From Caldilineaceae bacterium (GTDB lineage Bacteria > Chloroflexota > Anaerolineae > Caldilineales > Caldilineaceae), in assembly GCA_026645575.1 (NCBI GenBank), contig JAPKMW010000102.1:1-40949 (forward strand): a stretch of DNA of 40,949 nucleotides. The letters run 5' to 3'. Numbering within the stretch: position 1 is the stretch's first letter; each line of letters opens with the position of its first letter. Below, in pieces: positions 27,401 through 35,201 of this stretch. Under the pieces are notes generated by a model that worked only from the letters and a program-made list of their open reading frames with translations, did no database searches and was not told where the DNA came from. The position numbers were made by a program, and so were the translations under genes.

Positions 27401-27636
27401 GAGACCGCCAGGTGCGCCCGTTGGTGGTTGACATGATGGATCGCCCGCAAGACCGCCATTGTGTTGAGGATCGTCGCGATGAAGATCAGCCAAAAGGTGG
27501 TCGCGCCGAAGAGCAGGCAGAGCAGCAGCATAAAGAGCGCTCCGCTGGAGCTGGCCAGGAGATCCCATAAGAAAAACTGGCGCAAGCGGCTATCCGCCGG
27601 CGAAAGGTCAACCGTTGGCTTAAAAAAATTAATCAT
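24493..27636 (-). CDS. Hybrid sensor histidine kinase with two receiver domains
   Basis: The 1047-residue protein starts with about six membrane helices (to about 185) and a coiled coil ([17 protein letters not shown]). PAS domains follow at about 220-345 and 350-470, HisKA with H491, and an ATP-binding domain ending in [18 protein letters not shown]. Two C-terminal receivers have phosphoacceptors D856 (ITLDVMMP) and D979 (ILLDLMMP). Two low-complexity, repeat-encoded inserts built on DKVTS units lie inside the ATP-binding domain (about 626-672) and between it and the first receiver (about 749-802). It is probably the first gene of the signalling operon. AAAGGG lies about ten bases before the ATG. 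The sensed signal is unknown. Confidence 0.92.
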   Translation of the reverse strand: MINFFKPTVDLSPADSRLRQFFLWDLLASSSGALFMLLLCLLFGATTFWLIFIATILNTMAVLRAIHHVNHQRAHLAVSAFAVGIWGILLFVLYLVPQLFAGIVALAIWPVALAVPYMDHRLLARFMTVTVIVGIGAGLLSLLPEQFGATSYVSPFVILVINFVLASVFIALTLLQLWQYSRQLSDTLANLQAANSELQQSERLLEAKVAERTHELAQNEAQLRAILDSALDTIITMDSNGLVTSWSQQGQAAFGWSATEIVGQCLSATIIPERYREAHEQGLRHFLATGAGPILNQRIEIVALHREGHEFPVELAITPVLLDDSITFCAFVRDITARKQAEQEASEAEKRFRAIVEASPLPMTITRQGDGAILYVNQHMSHLLGYPIAEMVNRPATDFYYDPNVRSQMIARLRQQGYLNDFELQLKPANRPPIWMSLSLQMMRYQGEPAILAAFLDITERRRHQEELQEAKEAAEAANQAKSAFLANMSHELRTPLNAIIGFTRIVRRKADGALPEKQVENLDKVLTSADHLLHLINTILDIAKIEAGRMDVQATTFAMDNLINLCTTTAQPLVKPTVKLASDFAANLPLIHSDQDKIKQILLNLLSNAAKFTHEGQIVVRAGLEGDKVTSDKVTSDKVTSDKVTSDKVTDAVITQSPPHLVTPSSSHLVISVADTGIGITEEAMSRLFGEFQQADSSTTRQYGGTGLGLAISRKLARLLGGDLTATSTPGVGSTFTLTLPLRTEGETGQGDKVTSDKVTSDKVTSDKVTSDKVTSDKMTSDKTSADHPVTQSPSHPVTLSPDQRLLLAIDDDPDVLYLLRENLSEAGYQVVGVRSGEEGVQQAKALQPFAITLDVMMPRKDGWQVLHELKSDPATRHIPVILLTIVDKKALGYQLGAADYLVKPLDRQAVLTVLNRLAHRNGHSQGKRVLVVDDDNQVIDLVRQLLGESNYALDVATDGLAALAAVERQPPDVILLDLMMPRLDGFGVIEQLRNRQIPIIVLTAKLLTADEQAWLHERVAQVVQKQGLAQESLLHDLRQLLDGTT
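25231..25390. repeat. In-frame minisatellite between kinase and receiver domains
   Basis: Five tandem 8-base units GGGTGACT (about 25237-25272) are followed by about six 15-base units CACCTTGTCACTTGT (25283-25390). The halves carry opposite orientations of GTGAC. On the coding strand the 15-base unit encodes the five-residue repeat D-K-V-T-S. Confidence 0.92.
25621..25757. repeat. In-frame minisatellite inside the ATP-binding domain of the hybrid kinase
   Basis: GATGACAAGGTGA-type units (25621-25675) face four 15-base units CACCTTGTCACTAGT (from 25687). The unit differs from the neighbouring array only in ACTAGT versus ACTTGT. It occupies the same position in the fold as the insert of the 7TM kinase. 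Confidence 0.9.
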
Positions 27637-27675
27637 TGGGCGCCACCCTTTACAAATAAATGCAACTTCTCAGTG

Positions 27676-27736
27676 CGCTCTTCGCGAGTCCGTGACTCGC
27701 ACCCTCATAAGGGGAGTCACGGACTCGCGAAGAGCG
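27676..27736. repeat. 23-bp perfect inverted repeat, REP-like hairpin
   Basis: Arms 27676-27698 and 27714-27736 pair exactly with a 15-base loop. The core GAGTC-CGT-GACTC is as at 776-819. It sits between the DUF3307-like gene stop and the hybrid kinase start on the minus strand, a likely operon boundary. Confidence 0.88.
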
Positions 27737-27757
27737 GAAGCTATTTCTAAGCGGTTA

Positions 27758-28108
27758 TTAACCAACCAACCACAACGCTACCCCAGCCAACACCGTAATG
27801 TGCATCACCTGATCCACCCAGATTTCTACAAGCGGAATGCGGGTGTCTGTCGGCATTCGCTTCACCACGCGCATCCACCAGAGGAGCGGTTTGCGCGTGT
27901 CAATCCACAGGTGGGTGAAGCCGACAAGCAGCGCGACCGGCCAGGTCAACAGCAGACAAAGCCCCACCGTATGAATCCCGCTATGCACCCACGCCGCCGG
28001 GTGGCGCAAACCGGTCTTGTGAATCGCCATCCACTCGGTTTGCAAGAGCCAATCGGCAATCAGATGAATAACGACCGCCCAGACGAAGATGGTGGTTGCC
28101 TCCTGCAC
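27758..28108 (-). CDS. Small integral membrane protein, DUF3307-like
   Basis: The 116-residue protein has about three to four membrane helices with conserved-looking polar residues inside them (HLIADWLLQTEWMA, AAWVHSGIHT, GFTHLWIDTRK). This His/Asp pattern is that of DUF3307 proteins, for which no function is established; intramembrane His and Asp could bind metal. The GTG at 28108 is preferred because AAGGGG lies eight bases upstream. The longer frame from GTG 28117 has the site almost touching its start. It lies 21 bases after the cyclase gene, so the two are co-transcribed. Confidence 0.7.
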   Translation of the reverse strand: MQEATTIFVWAVVIHLIADWLLQTEWMAIHKTGLRHPAAWVHSGIHTVGLCLLLTWPVALLVGFTHLWIDTRKPLLWWMRVVKRMPTDTRIPLVEIWVDQVMHITVLAGVALWLVG

Positions 28109-28129
28109 GTGTTTCACCCCTTTGTGGCT

Positions 28130-29665
28130 TTACTCCCCTTGTAAGGCATAGACTGCCGTCGGCGCCATTGAGCCTTTGAATTGCATCTCTCCCAGTGGCG
28201 TACAACGGAAGTGAGTCCCGATCGCCTGATAGAGCGCATCGTTTAGATAGATCTGGCCCGCTTGCCCATCCTGCCCCGCCCGATCCATCAAACGCGCCGC
28301 CAAATTCACAGGCGGTCCCAGCACATTAAACTCCCGCCGCCCCTGCGCTTTGCCAATCTCGCCGGCAAAGGTCAACCCTTGCGTCAACCCCATGTGGCAG
28401 GTCAACTGCAAGCCGACTGGCGGCGGCTGGTCGGCCACAATCTGGCGGATCGCCAGGGCGACCTGGGCGGCGCGTCGGGCGTCATCGTCATGGGTATGGG
28501 GAACGCCAAAATAGATCACAATATCCGAACCGCTCAGATGGTAGGTCACTTTTTTCAACACCCCGCTCCGGCTTTCCACCGCCGCGTTAATGCGCGCCAG
28601 CAGTTGGGCAAAGGTGTTGATAAGCAACGGCAGCTCGGTTTCCGTCGCTTTGTCCACGGCTTCGGGCAAACCGATCAGGTTGACAAACAAGATCGTCGCC
28701 AGCGGAAAGGCCGGCGCCAATTGGGTTGCGTGGCGATCCAGCACGGCCTGTTCGATCAACAGCTTGAGAAAGCCCGCCGGCAGAAAGCTCGCCAGCGGCT
28801 CCACCGTCTTCAGCGTGGCCGTAATCGCCTGCAATACGCCTGCTTCGCTGCGGTCGGCCAGGATCGGACGGGCCAGCTTGCGCCGATCGAGGAAGAGATC
28901 ATAGCTGCCCAACGCTTTGTCACTGAGATCGTCCACCACCAGACTGTAGTCACCGGTATGGGCATCAAAGCGAAAGTGGTCGGCTACCTGTGCTTGGGCC
29001 ACTGGTGTCAGACAGACCCGCCCAACCTGGCCGGCGCCTTCGGTGCGCTTGGTGCTGCGGATCGTCTCGCCCAGCAGCACATGCTCCATGCGCATTGGCG
29101 TGCCGATGTCAGCGGCCAGAAAGCGTCCCCGGTGGATACCCACGCGCATTCCTAACGAGTAAAGGCCGTATGGCGTGGCGATCTGCTGAAACTCTTGCAT
29201 CGCACGTTGCATCCGCAAGCCGGCGCGCACGGCCCGTAGTGTGTCCCGTTGCCGTTCATCCCTGCGAAATTCCGCCAGCAACGCGTCGCCAGTAAATTCC
29301 AACAAAATGCCGCCGGCCTGTTGGAGAATGTCGATCATCTTGCTCAGGTAACGATTTAAGAGGTCGAGCAGCGTAACAGCGCCGCTCTGTCCCTGCTGGG
29401 CGTTGGCTTCAATCAAACGGGAGAAGCCGGCCAGATCGGTAAAGAGCAGCGTCCCCTCTTCCCACCCAAAGCGGCTTTGCCCTGGCTGCGGCGGCTTTTC
29501 CGACACATGACGCGGCACATAGCCATACAAAATAAATTGCAGACGGCAGAGATGATCAAAGATGCGTAGCAAATTTGCCAGCGACGGCTCAAGCCAGGCT
29601 TCGGCATAGAGCGCCGCCGGCAATAGGTGGCGCAATCGTGGTTCCAATTCGGCAAGCGTTTGCAT
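28130..29665 (-). CDS. Class III adenylate/guanylate cyclase with two tandem catalytic domains
   Basis: The 511-residue soluble protein has two cyclase homology domains after an ~65-residue helical N-terminus. Domain 1 (about 68-260) carries both metal-binding aspartates, D77 (LLFTDLAGFS) and D127 (FTGDALL), but not the Asn/Arg pair. Domain 2 (about 320-505) has Asn329 in place of the first aspartate, yet keeps N454 and R458 (PPVNLAARL). The halves are thus complementary and should build one active site, as in mammalian soluble adenylyl cyclase. Whether ATP or GTP is used cannot be read with certainty. The ATG at 29665 is chosen because the promoter lies inside the longer frame from 29764. 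The cyclic-nucleotide-binding gene upstream suggests cAMP. Confidence 0.9.
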   Translation of the reverse strand: MQTLAELEPRLRHLLPAALYAEAWLEPSLANLLRIFDHLCRLQFILYGYVPRHVSEKPPQPGQSRFGWEEGTLLFTDLAGFSRLIEANAQQGQSGAVTLLDLLNRYLSKMIDILQQAGGILLEFTGDALLAEFRRDERQRDTLRAVRAGLRMQRAMQEFQQIATPYGLYSLGMRVGIHRGRFLAADIGTPMRMEHVLLGETIRSTKRTEGAGQVGRVCLTPVAQAQVADHFRFDAHTGDYSLVVDDLSDKALGSYDLFLDRRKLARPILADRSEAGVLQAITATLKTVEPLASFLPAGFLKLLIEQAVLDRHATQLAPAFPLATILFVNLIGLPEAVDKATETELPLLINTFAQLLARINAAVESRSGVLKKVTYHLSGSDIVIYFGVPHTHDDDARRAAQVALAIRQIVADQPPPVGLQLTCHMGLTQGLTFAGEIGKAQGRREFNVLGPPVNLAARLMDRAGQDGQAGQIYLNDALYQAIGTHFRCTPLGEMQFKGSMAPTAVYALQGE

Positions 29666-29734
29666 GACGAGCAATGTCCGTTCGATCGAGAGTAAAGCTG
29701 TATGGGCTTTCTTGTCGGCATGGGGTGGAGCTTT

Positions 29735-29743
29735 ATTATACCA
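29735..29743 (-). promoter_or_regulatory. Extended -10 promoter for the cyclase gene
   Basis: TGGTATAAT on the minus strand (TATAAT at 29735-29740) is a perfect extended -10; no good -35 is needed or seen. Transcription near 29728 gives a leader of about 63 bases to the ATG at 29665. The rest of 29744-29871 shows no gene. Confidence 0.6.
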
Positions 29744-29871
29744 ACAGGCGCCAGGAAGTAACACTTTTTACACGAGTAACGAGTTGCGTCCTGTGCTGCT
29801 TGTGGGCATAAACAATGACCGTTCGTTAATTCAAGCCTTCTAGGATATACTATCATTAGATGCTGCTTTTC

Positions 29872-32800
29872 TCAAGATAAGGGGGCCTTGCACTGCACAA
29901 CCGCCAGTTGCGCCTGCAACCGGTTGAGATCAGCCGTGCGGGCGCGCAGCCGTTGGAGGAGGACATGAATCACACCCTGGGCAATTTCAATATGTTCGTC
30001 CATTAGTTCATAAAAGGGCGCCTGATCCAGCGATAACAGATGGGTCGGCGCTGTGGTGCGGATGGTGGCCGTGCGCGGCTCCCCATCCAATAGGGCCATC
30101 TCACCAAAAATCTCCCCTTCACCCATTCGGGTAAAGATCCGCTCGCCATCCAACGCCTCCACGGCCCCAGCCACAATGAAATAGATGCTGTCCCCCGGCG
30201 CGCCCTGAGTGAAGATGATAGCGCCGGACGGGGTAAACTGCTCCTGAAGGCGGGTAGCAATTTCAACCAGAATGGTGGCCGGCATGGCAGCAAAAATCTC
30301 GACCCGCTGAAGAATCAGTACCTTTTCGACCGTGAGCAGGGCGCCGGGCGAGGGCAGCGCGCTAAGGCGGCTAGCGGTAGTGACGTTGTTCAGTCCCATC
30401 TTCATCCATGTTGCCGTCTCTTGCACCAGGGGATCGGTTGCAGCGGCAGCGAGGGTGACGGCTTCCTGCACCGCCGGATCACGCTGCACCGCCGGTAGGG
30501 TATGGGTGATCGTATAAAGCGCAACCGCCCTCAGCCACGGCGCCACCCACCGTTCATCCCCCGTAATAAGTGCCGCTAATTGCTGAGGCAACGGCAGCGG
30601 CGTGCGCGTGGCGTCACCGGTTAACTGTTTGAGTTGTTGGGCCGGCGTCAGCTCATCCAACAGCACCAGAAGCTGTTTGCCGACCGCTTTGCTCAACAGC
30701 AGATCCAGTGTCTCCAACGCATAAGCGCGCTGTTCCGCGGTGGGGGTACGGCGCAGCCCCGGCGTCAACGCCAACGCCGTGCGCACCCGTTGCAAGGTGG
30801 CCGGATCATAGAGCAGCGCCAGCCAGAGCAACAGCCGCACCTGTTGTTCTGCCAGGTCGGCGTGTAGGGCATTGCGCAACAACAATAACGGCGCCGGCGT
30901 CGGCTCACCAATGGCTGCCAGATGGGTCAGCGTCCAACCGGCATGGGCAATTTCGGCGCGCAACTCGGCTTCCAGCAGCGGACGGGTCGCCGTGTCGGCC
31001 CGGTAGCCGCACTGGTGGAGCGCCGTGAGGAGCGCCGTGCGCACCAGCACATCGGGGCAGGTAAGCTGCGTGACTAGGAACTCACAACTTTGGGACGCCG
31101 CAATCCGCCCAAAGACATGGGCCAGCGCCAACCAGAGAGAGCGATTATGCGCCGTCACCGGCCCCGCTTGCGCCGCCACTTGTAGCAGGGTGGGCAACAC
31201 CGCTTCGCCGCCGGCGATTAGCGCCATTTGTGCGGATGCACGCGTCTGCGGCACAGCCAGGGTGGCGGCCACCACCGGCCACAGTTGCGGATGCTGGATC
31301 TTGGCGACTGCGCCCAGCGCCGCCTGCCGCACCCTGGTCTCCGGATCATGCAGCAACTTGAGCAAGGGACGGTATAAGCCGGCCAAGCGACTCTCCCCCA
31401 ATACCTGGGCGGCAAAGATGCGATCCGCCACCATCGACGACGCGACCAGGCGCGTTAGCGTTTCGCCCACGGCCAGAATTCCTTCCAGCGCGCCACTGCG
31501 CAAAAGACCAATCATTGCGGCCTGGCGTAGATGGGGGGCGTCGGCGCCCAGATAATGATCAATGTCGCCCGCTTCGGTCAGACCGCCGAGCGCTGCCACA
31601 GTTTGCAACGCGGCCGCCTGTACGCGTGGCTCATCGTCGCGCATCAAGGTTTGCTGGATCACCGGCAGCAAAGCGGGATCGTTGAGCCGCTCCAGCCGCA
31701 CCAGCACATCAAGGCGCACCGCCGGGCTGGGGTGGTTGAGCAAGGGGGGCAACACTTCGGTCAGGGTGGCACGGTCTGTCGCCTCCAACACACCCAAGGC
31801 ATAGAGAACCGAGCCGGGCTGGGGGTCGGTCAGGTGTTGCCGCAGTGCATCCAGCCCGGCGCGGTCGGGTTGAAAGGCGCTGTTGCCCTGAATCAAGCGA
31901 CGGCGCAGCGCTTGCTGCACCCGCTGCCCATAGAGCCGCCCTACCCTGGTGGCGACAAAGAGCCAGACAATGACGAGCGGCAACAGCACCAGCGCCAGTT
32001 GCAAGGCCGTGAACGCCAGCACATTGTTCAAATACAAGAGCAGCAACCCAGCCATCCCCCCGACGATCGGGGCAAAGATGCCGTCGAGGATGGTCTGCGT
32101 ATGAGCGCGCACCGGGGGCGGCAACGGTTGATAGAGCAGGTTGCCGGCGGTATTGTCAAACTTATCGGTCACCCGCCGTGCCAGATTCATGACCACCGCC
32201 AGCCAGAAGAGCAGCGCCGACTGAGGGGCAATCCACCCTGTCAACACAAAAGGAACGGTCACCGCCAGCAGCGTGACCGGAGTGAGGACGATGATGGCAT
32301 GGACGCCAAAGCGGCGTAACAGTGGACTGGCGAGCAAGAGTTGGCAGAAGAGGTTGATACCGCCGACAATGGCGGTGAAGGCGCCCAGAAAGGTCGCCAG
32401 TTGGGTTTGATCGAAAAAACGACTGCCCGCTTGTTGATAGAAGAGATTGTCAATGATGTTGTCACTCAAGCCAAAGAGCAACAACACCGCAATGATCAAC
32501 CGAATATAGGGGTCGGCCCAGAGCGCCGGTCTGGCGCCACTTTCGGCGATCGCATCCGTACTTTCTGTCTCCGCCCCTTCCCGTTCATACAACACGGGCG
32601 CCCATCGCGCAATTTGGCGTAGCGCCCAGCCGGCGCCGGTCATACTCAGCGCCGCCAACAGCAGCAGATTTGGCGTGCCGACCCAACCCACCAGAAAAGG
32701 AACCAGCAGCCCCATACTCACTGTCGCCACTTCCTGGCCGGCAATCAGCAGGCTAAAGAGCCGTTTGCCCTGTTGAATATTAAAAAGCCGCCCCAACAAG

Positions 32801-33228
32801 GTCCAAAAGGCCGAATTGACCTGATTATTCAGCACCGCATACCAGATGGGCAGGCTAAAGATAAACCAGCCCGTATCCCAGCGCAGTAACCCGATGCGGT
32901 AACCGATCATGGTCACCAGCATAACAAAAAGCTGCCCAAAGAGCATGTTGAGCAGCGCATAGCGTTGACTGAGCCGCAAGTAGAGCAAGGTGAGCAGCGT
33001 CGACACCAGGCTCTCACCAATATAGACATAGGGTAGCGCCTGCGCATCAAACTTCGCCAGGAAGAGTGCATAGGCGGCGGTATAGGTCAACACATTGGCC
33101 GTGAAAGCGCCAATGGTATAGAGCAAGATCAAAACCACCAGGCGACTCTCGCCTGGCCGCAAGTTCAATCGTTCCGCCACCCACACTAGAAAGGCGATAC
33201 GCGTTGTTTGTCTGGTCTTACTACGCAT
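29872..33228 (-). CDS. Nucleotide-transporter-like membrane protein fused to HEAT repeats and a cyclic-nucleotide-binding domain
   Basis: In the 1118-residue protein, residues to about 430 form about 12 membrane helices of the ATP/ADP-translocase (Npt1/Npt2-like, MFS-related) type. Residues 440-960 are helical repeats of HEAT type, for example LLNHPSPAVRLDVLVRLERL and LLHDPETRVRQAALGAVAKI. Residues 970-1085 are a cyclic-nucleotide-binding domain whose phosphate cassette GEMALLDGEPRTATI keeps E1043 and R1052, the cAMP-contact residues. The layout suggests a transporter or sensor gated by cAMP through a repeat scaffold. Nucleotide transport itself is not shown, since such fusions in free-living bacteria lack proven substrates. 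The cyclase gene downstream on the same strand is the obvious source of ligand. Confidence 0.85.
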   Translation of the reverse strand: MRSKTRQTTRIAFLVWVAERLNLRPGESRLVVLILLYTIGAFTANVLTYTAAYALFLAKFDAQALPYVYIGESLVSTLLTLLYLRLSQRYALLNMLFGQLFVMLVTMIGYRIGLLRWDTGWFIFSLPIWYAVLNNQVNSAFWTLLGRLFNIQQGKRLFSLLIAGQEVATVSMGLLVPFLVGWVGTPNLLLLAALSMTGAGWALRQIARWAPVLYEREGAETESTDAIAESGARPALWADPYIRLIIAVLLLFGLSDNIIDNLFYQQAGSRFFDQTQLATFLGAFTAIVGGINLFCQLLLASPLLRRFGVHAIIVLTPVTLLAVTVPFVLTGWIAPQSALLFWLAVVMNLARRVTDKFDNTAGNLLYQPLPPPVRAHTQTILDGIFAPIVGGMAGLLLLYLNNVLAFTALQLALVLLPLVIVWLFVATRVGRLYGQRVQQALRRRLIQGNSAFQPDRAGLDALRQHLTDPQPGSVLYALGVLEATDRATLTEVLPPLLNHPSPAVRLDVLVRLERLNDPALLPVIQQTLMRDDEPRVQAAALQTVAALGGLTEAGDIDHYLGADAPHLRQAAMIGLLRSGALEGILAVGETLTRLVASSMVADRIFAAQVLGESRLAGLYRPLLKLLHDPETRVRQAALGAVAKIQHPQLWPVVAATLAVPQTRASAQMALIAGGEAVLPTLLQVAAQAGPVTAHNRSLWLALAHVFGRIAASQSCEFLVTQLTCPDVLVRTALLTALHQCGYRADTATRPLLEAELRAEIAHAGWTLTHLAAIGEPTPAPLLLLRNALHADLAEQQVRLLLWLALLYDPATLQRVRTALALTPGLRRTPTAEQRAYALETLDLLLSKAVGKQLLVLLDELTPAQQLKQLTGDATRTPLPLPQQLAALITGDERWVAPWLRAVALYTITHTLPAVQRDPAVQEAVTLAAAATDPLVQETATWMKMGLNNVTTASRLSALPSPGALLTVEKVLILQRVEIFAAMPATILVEIATRLQEQFTPSGAIIFTQGAPGDSIYFIVAGAVEALDGERIFTRMGEGEIFGEMALLDGEPRTATIRTTAPTHLLSLDQAPFYELMDEHIEIAQGVIHVLLQRLRARTADLNRLQAQLAVVQCKAPLS

Positions 33229-33266
33229 GGTATCAATCAGCGTTGATTTGGGTTCGGTAAGGTTTT

Positions 33267-33340
33267 GTCCCGTAGGGACGAATGAGTGAAGAGGGGAAGA
33301 ATCATGATCGCTGTTCTAAACTCATTCGTCCCTACGGGAC
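33267..33340. repeat. 21-bp perfect inverted repeat built from GTCCC-GTA-GGGAC palindromes
   Basis: Arms 33267-33287 and 33320-33340 are exact reverse complements with a 32-base loop. Each arm contains its own 5-bp stem with a three-base loop. It lies between the EF-hand gene start region's downstream neighbour (transporter fusion) and the end of the EF-hand cluster, all on the minus strand. Confidence 0.88.
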
Positions 33341-33373
33341 GGGTTCACCGGCTACAATCTCATTGATAAAGCA

Positions 33374-33919
33374 TTAAAACGGCCCGACTAACCAATTGCC
33401 CGCCGCTTCCGGATCGTCGCTAAAAAAGAACTCTTCGGCATTCTGGCGTAGCTCGTCTGCGGTCAGATAGCCATCACCATTACGGTCGAGCCGGCGAAAG
33501 GTCTCGATGATCTCGGCATCCGTCGTGCCCCAAGCCGTCAGGTAGGCGGTATACTCTGGCACCGATACTTTGCCGTCCTTGTCAGTATCCAACAGCGTAA
33601 TGATGGTTCTGACAATGCCCATCATCATGGCTGTGAACTGCTCCGGCTGCGCCAGCATTTTATCATAGGCAGTGCAATACTCAGCCAGCGTCAGGCGCTG
33701 ATCGCTATCACCATCGCCTAATTGCACGAGTCTGGCCCAACCCGTTAGGTATTGGGTATGTAGGGTATTGTATTCCGGCGTCCCTGGTTGATGGCCCATG
33801 GCGAGCGCCGTATTGTGCGCGATCAGTGCGAAATCAGATTGCTCTATGAAGCCGTTTCGGTCGGCATCATAGAGCAAGAACAGGCGTGCCAATTTTCTTC
33901 TCTGTAATGGGGTTACCAT
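33374..33919 (-). CDS. Calerythrin-like EF-hand calcium-binding protein, copy 1
   Basis: This is a 181-residue soluble protein with four EF-hands, similar in layout to bacterial calerythrin and animal sarcoplasmic calcium-binding proteins. Loops start at DADRNGFIEQSD (last position Asp, not Glu), DGDSDQRLTLAE (Gln at the Gly position, so probably weak), DTDKDGKVSVPE (canonical) and DRNGDGYLTADE (canonical). The C-terminus is FFFSDDPEAAGNWLVGPF. It has no signal peptide, so it should act in the cytoplasm as a calcium buffer or sensor. AGGA lies about ten bases upstream of the ATG. It is the third of three tandem copies in transcription order, 35 bases after copy 2. Confidence 0.92.
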   Translation of the reverse strand: MVTPLQRRKLARLFLLYDADRNGFIEQSDFALIAHNTALAMGHQPGTPEYNTLHTQYLTGWARLVQLGDGDSDQRLTLAEYCTAYDKMLAQPEQFTAMMMGIVRTIITLLDTDKDGKVSVPEYTAYLTAWGTTDAEIIETFRRLDRNGDGYLTADELRQNAEEFFFSDDPEAAGNWLVGPF

Positions 33920-33954
33920 CGGAGCTTTTCCTTTCCTCTACTGGTCAACACTGG

Positions 33955-34500
33955 TCAATACGGCCCGACCAGCCAATTGCCCGCCGCTTCGGGATCATCG
34001 CTTAGGAAGAATTCTTCGGCACTTTGGAGCAACTCGTCGGTGGTCAGATAGCCGTCCCGGTTGCGGTCGAGCCGGCGAAACGCCTCGGCGGCTTCGGCGT
34101 CGGTGGCATGGAAGGCGGTCATATAGGCATGGTATTCCGGCTGGGACACTTTGCCGTCTTTGTTACTGTCCCACAGGGTAACAATCGTCTTGATGACCCC
34201 CATAATGACAATGCTAAATTGCTCACGGTTCGTCATCATTTTATCATAGGCGGTGCAGAACTCAGCCGTCGTCAGTCGTTGATCACCGTCACTGTCGCCC
34301 AGTTGGAGCAGATTGTCCCAACCGGCCATGTACTCGGTGCGATACTGCTCATATTCCGGCGAGCCGAGGGCATAGCCCATCGCCTGGGTGGTTGCGCGCA
34401 CCACCAGTTCACAATCGGCTCCCTCCATAAAACCATTGCGGTCAACATCAAAGAGGGTAAAGGCGCGATTCAGTTTGCGGGTCTGCAATGCGGTTAACAT
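33955..34500 (-). CDS. Calerythrin-like EF-hand calcium-binding protein, copy 2
   Basis: This 181-residue paralogue of the flanking copies has loops DVDRNGFMEGAD, DSDGDQRLTTAE, DSNKDGKVSQPE and DRNRDGYLTTDE. As in the other copies, loop 1 ends in Asp and loop 2 has Gln instead of Gly; loops 3 and 4 are canonical. The C-terminus differs from copy 1 only slightly (GNWLVGPY). AAGGAG lies nine bases before the ATG. The spacing and shared strand make an operon with copy 1 likely. A 30-bp palindrome separates it from copy 3, so copy 3 may be expressed at another level. Confidence 0.92.
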   Translation of the reverse strand: MLTALQTRKLNRAFTLFDVDRNGFMEGADCELVVRATTQAMGYALGSPEYEQYRTEYMAGWDNLLQLGDSDGDQRLTTAEFCTAYDKMMTNREQFSIVIMGVIKTIVTLWDSNKDGKVSQPEYHAYMTAFHATDAEAAEAFRRLDRNRDGYLTTDELLQSAEEFFLSDDPEAAGNWLVGPY

Positions 34501-34552
34501 CGTTGTTGCTCCTTGTTGAAACTAGGGTAAGTTGAAACTAGAGTAACAATTA

Positions 34553-34582
34553 ACCTGCTCGTAGCCGCGGCTACGAGCAGGT
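34553..34582. repeat. 30-bp perfect palindrome without loop
   Basis: Positions 34553-34567 are the exact reverse complement of 34568-34582, with GTAGCCGCGGCTAC at the centre. It lies between EF-hand copies 2 and 3. It could be a protein-binding site, or a cruciform/attenuator related to the other palindromes (TAGCCG flank as at 3601 and 20819). Confidence 0.85.
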
Positions 34583-34608
34583 AGAGAGTTGGTAGTTACC
34601 TGTTCTAA

Positions 34609-35154
34609 TTAAAACGGTCCGAAGAACCAGTTGCCCGGTGCGTTGGGATCGTCGGTAAAGTAGTATTCTTGCAAATTCTCGAACAGTTCTTCCCGGCTCA
34701 AATAGCCATCCTGGTTGAGGTCGAGCCGGCGAAAGGCATCGGCAGCCTCCGCTGCCGTCACATGGACGGAGCGCAGATAGTTCTTATATTCTTCTTCTGA
34801 CACTTGGCCGTCTTGGTTGCTGTCCCATAACGCAATGGCCGTCTTGACAAAGCCCAAAATCACGGCGTCGAACTGCGCCGGTTGCGCCATCAGTTTGCCA
34901 TAGGCGGTGCAAAACTCGGTCGCCGTCAGTTTTTGATCGCCATCGCTATCGCCTAACGCCACGATCACCGCCCAACCGGCCATATATTCATCGTGATAGG
35001 CGGTATATTCCGGCGAGCCGGGGGCATGACCCATCGCCTGGGTCGTGGCCCGAATCACCAACTCACAGTCCTGTCGATCCATAATGCCATTCTGGTCGAG
35101 GTCAAAGAGATGGAAGGCACGGGTCAGTTTGCGGGTTTGCAATGCGGTTAACAT
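34609..35154 (-). CDS. Calerythrin-like EF-hand calcium-binding protein, copy 3
   Basis: This 181-residue copy is the most diverged of the three. Its loops are DLDQNGIMDRQD, DSDGDQKLTATE, DSNQDGQVSEEE and DLNQDGYLSREE, with the same oddities in loops 1 and 2 as its paralogues. The C-terminus ends GNWFFGPF, the usual close of this family. GAGGAG lies about nine bases before the ATG. It is first of the EF-hand genes in transcription order, 47 bases after the Tat-exported protein gene, with a T-rich stretch but no stem in the gap. Identical length in all three copies points to recent tandem duplication with retained function. Confidence 0.92.
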   Translation of the reverse strand: MLTALQTRKLTRAFHLFDLDQNGIMDRQDCELVIRATTQAMGHAPGSPEYTAYHDEYMAGWAVIVALGDSDGDQKLTATEFCTAYGKLMAQPAQFDAVILGFVKTAIALWDSNQDGQVSEEEYKNYLRSVHVTAAEAADAFRRLDLNQDGYLSREELFENLQEYYFTDDPNAPGNWFFGPF

Positions 35155-35201
35155 GATTGTTGCTCCTCTGTGTTGTAATTTGCAATGAATAAAAAAAGAT
35201 T

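Noticed and set aside
28262..29155. 297-codon open frame on the plus strand
   Set aside because: It is antisense to the cyclase gene, whose motifs are intact. Its protein is Arg/Gln/His-rich with no domain and no ribosome site.
31531..32319. 262-codon plus-strand open frame
   Set aside because: Antisense to the HEAT and membrane parts of the transporter fusion; Gln/Arg/His-rich shadow.
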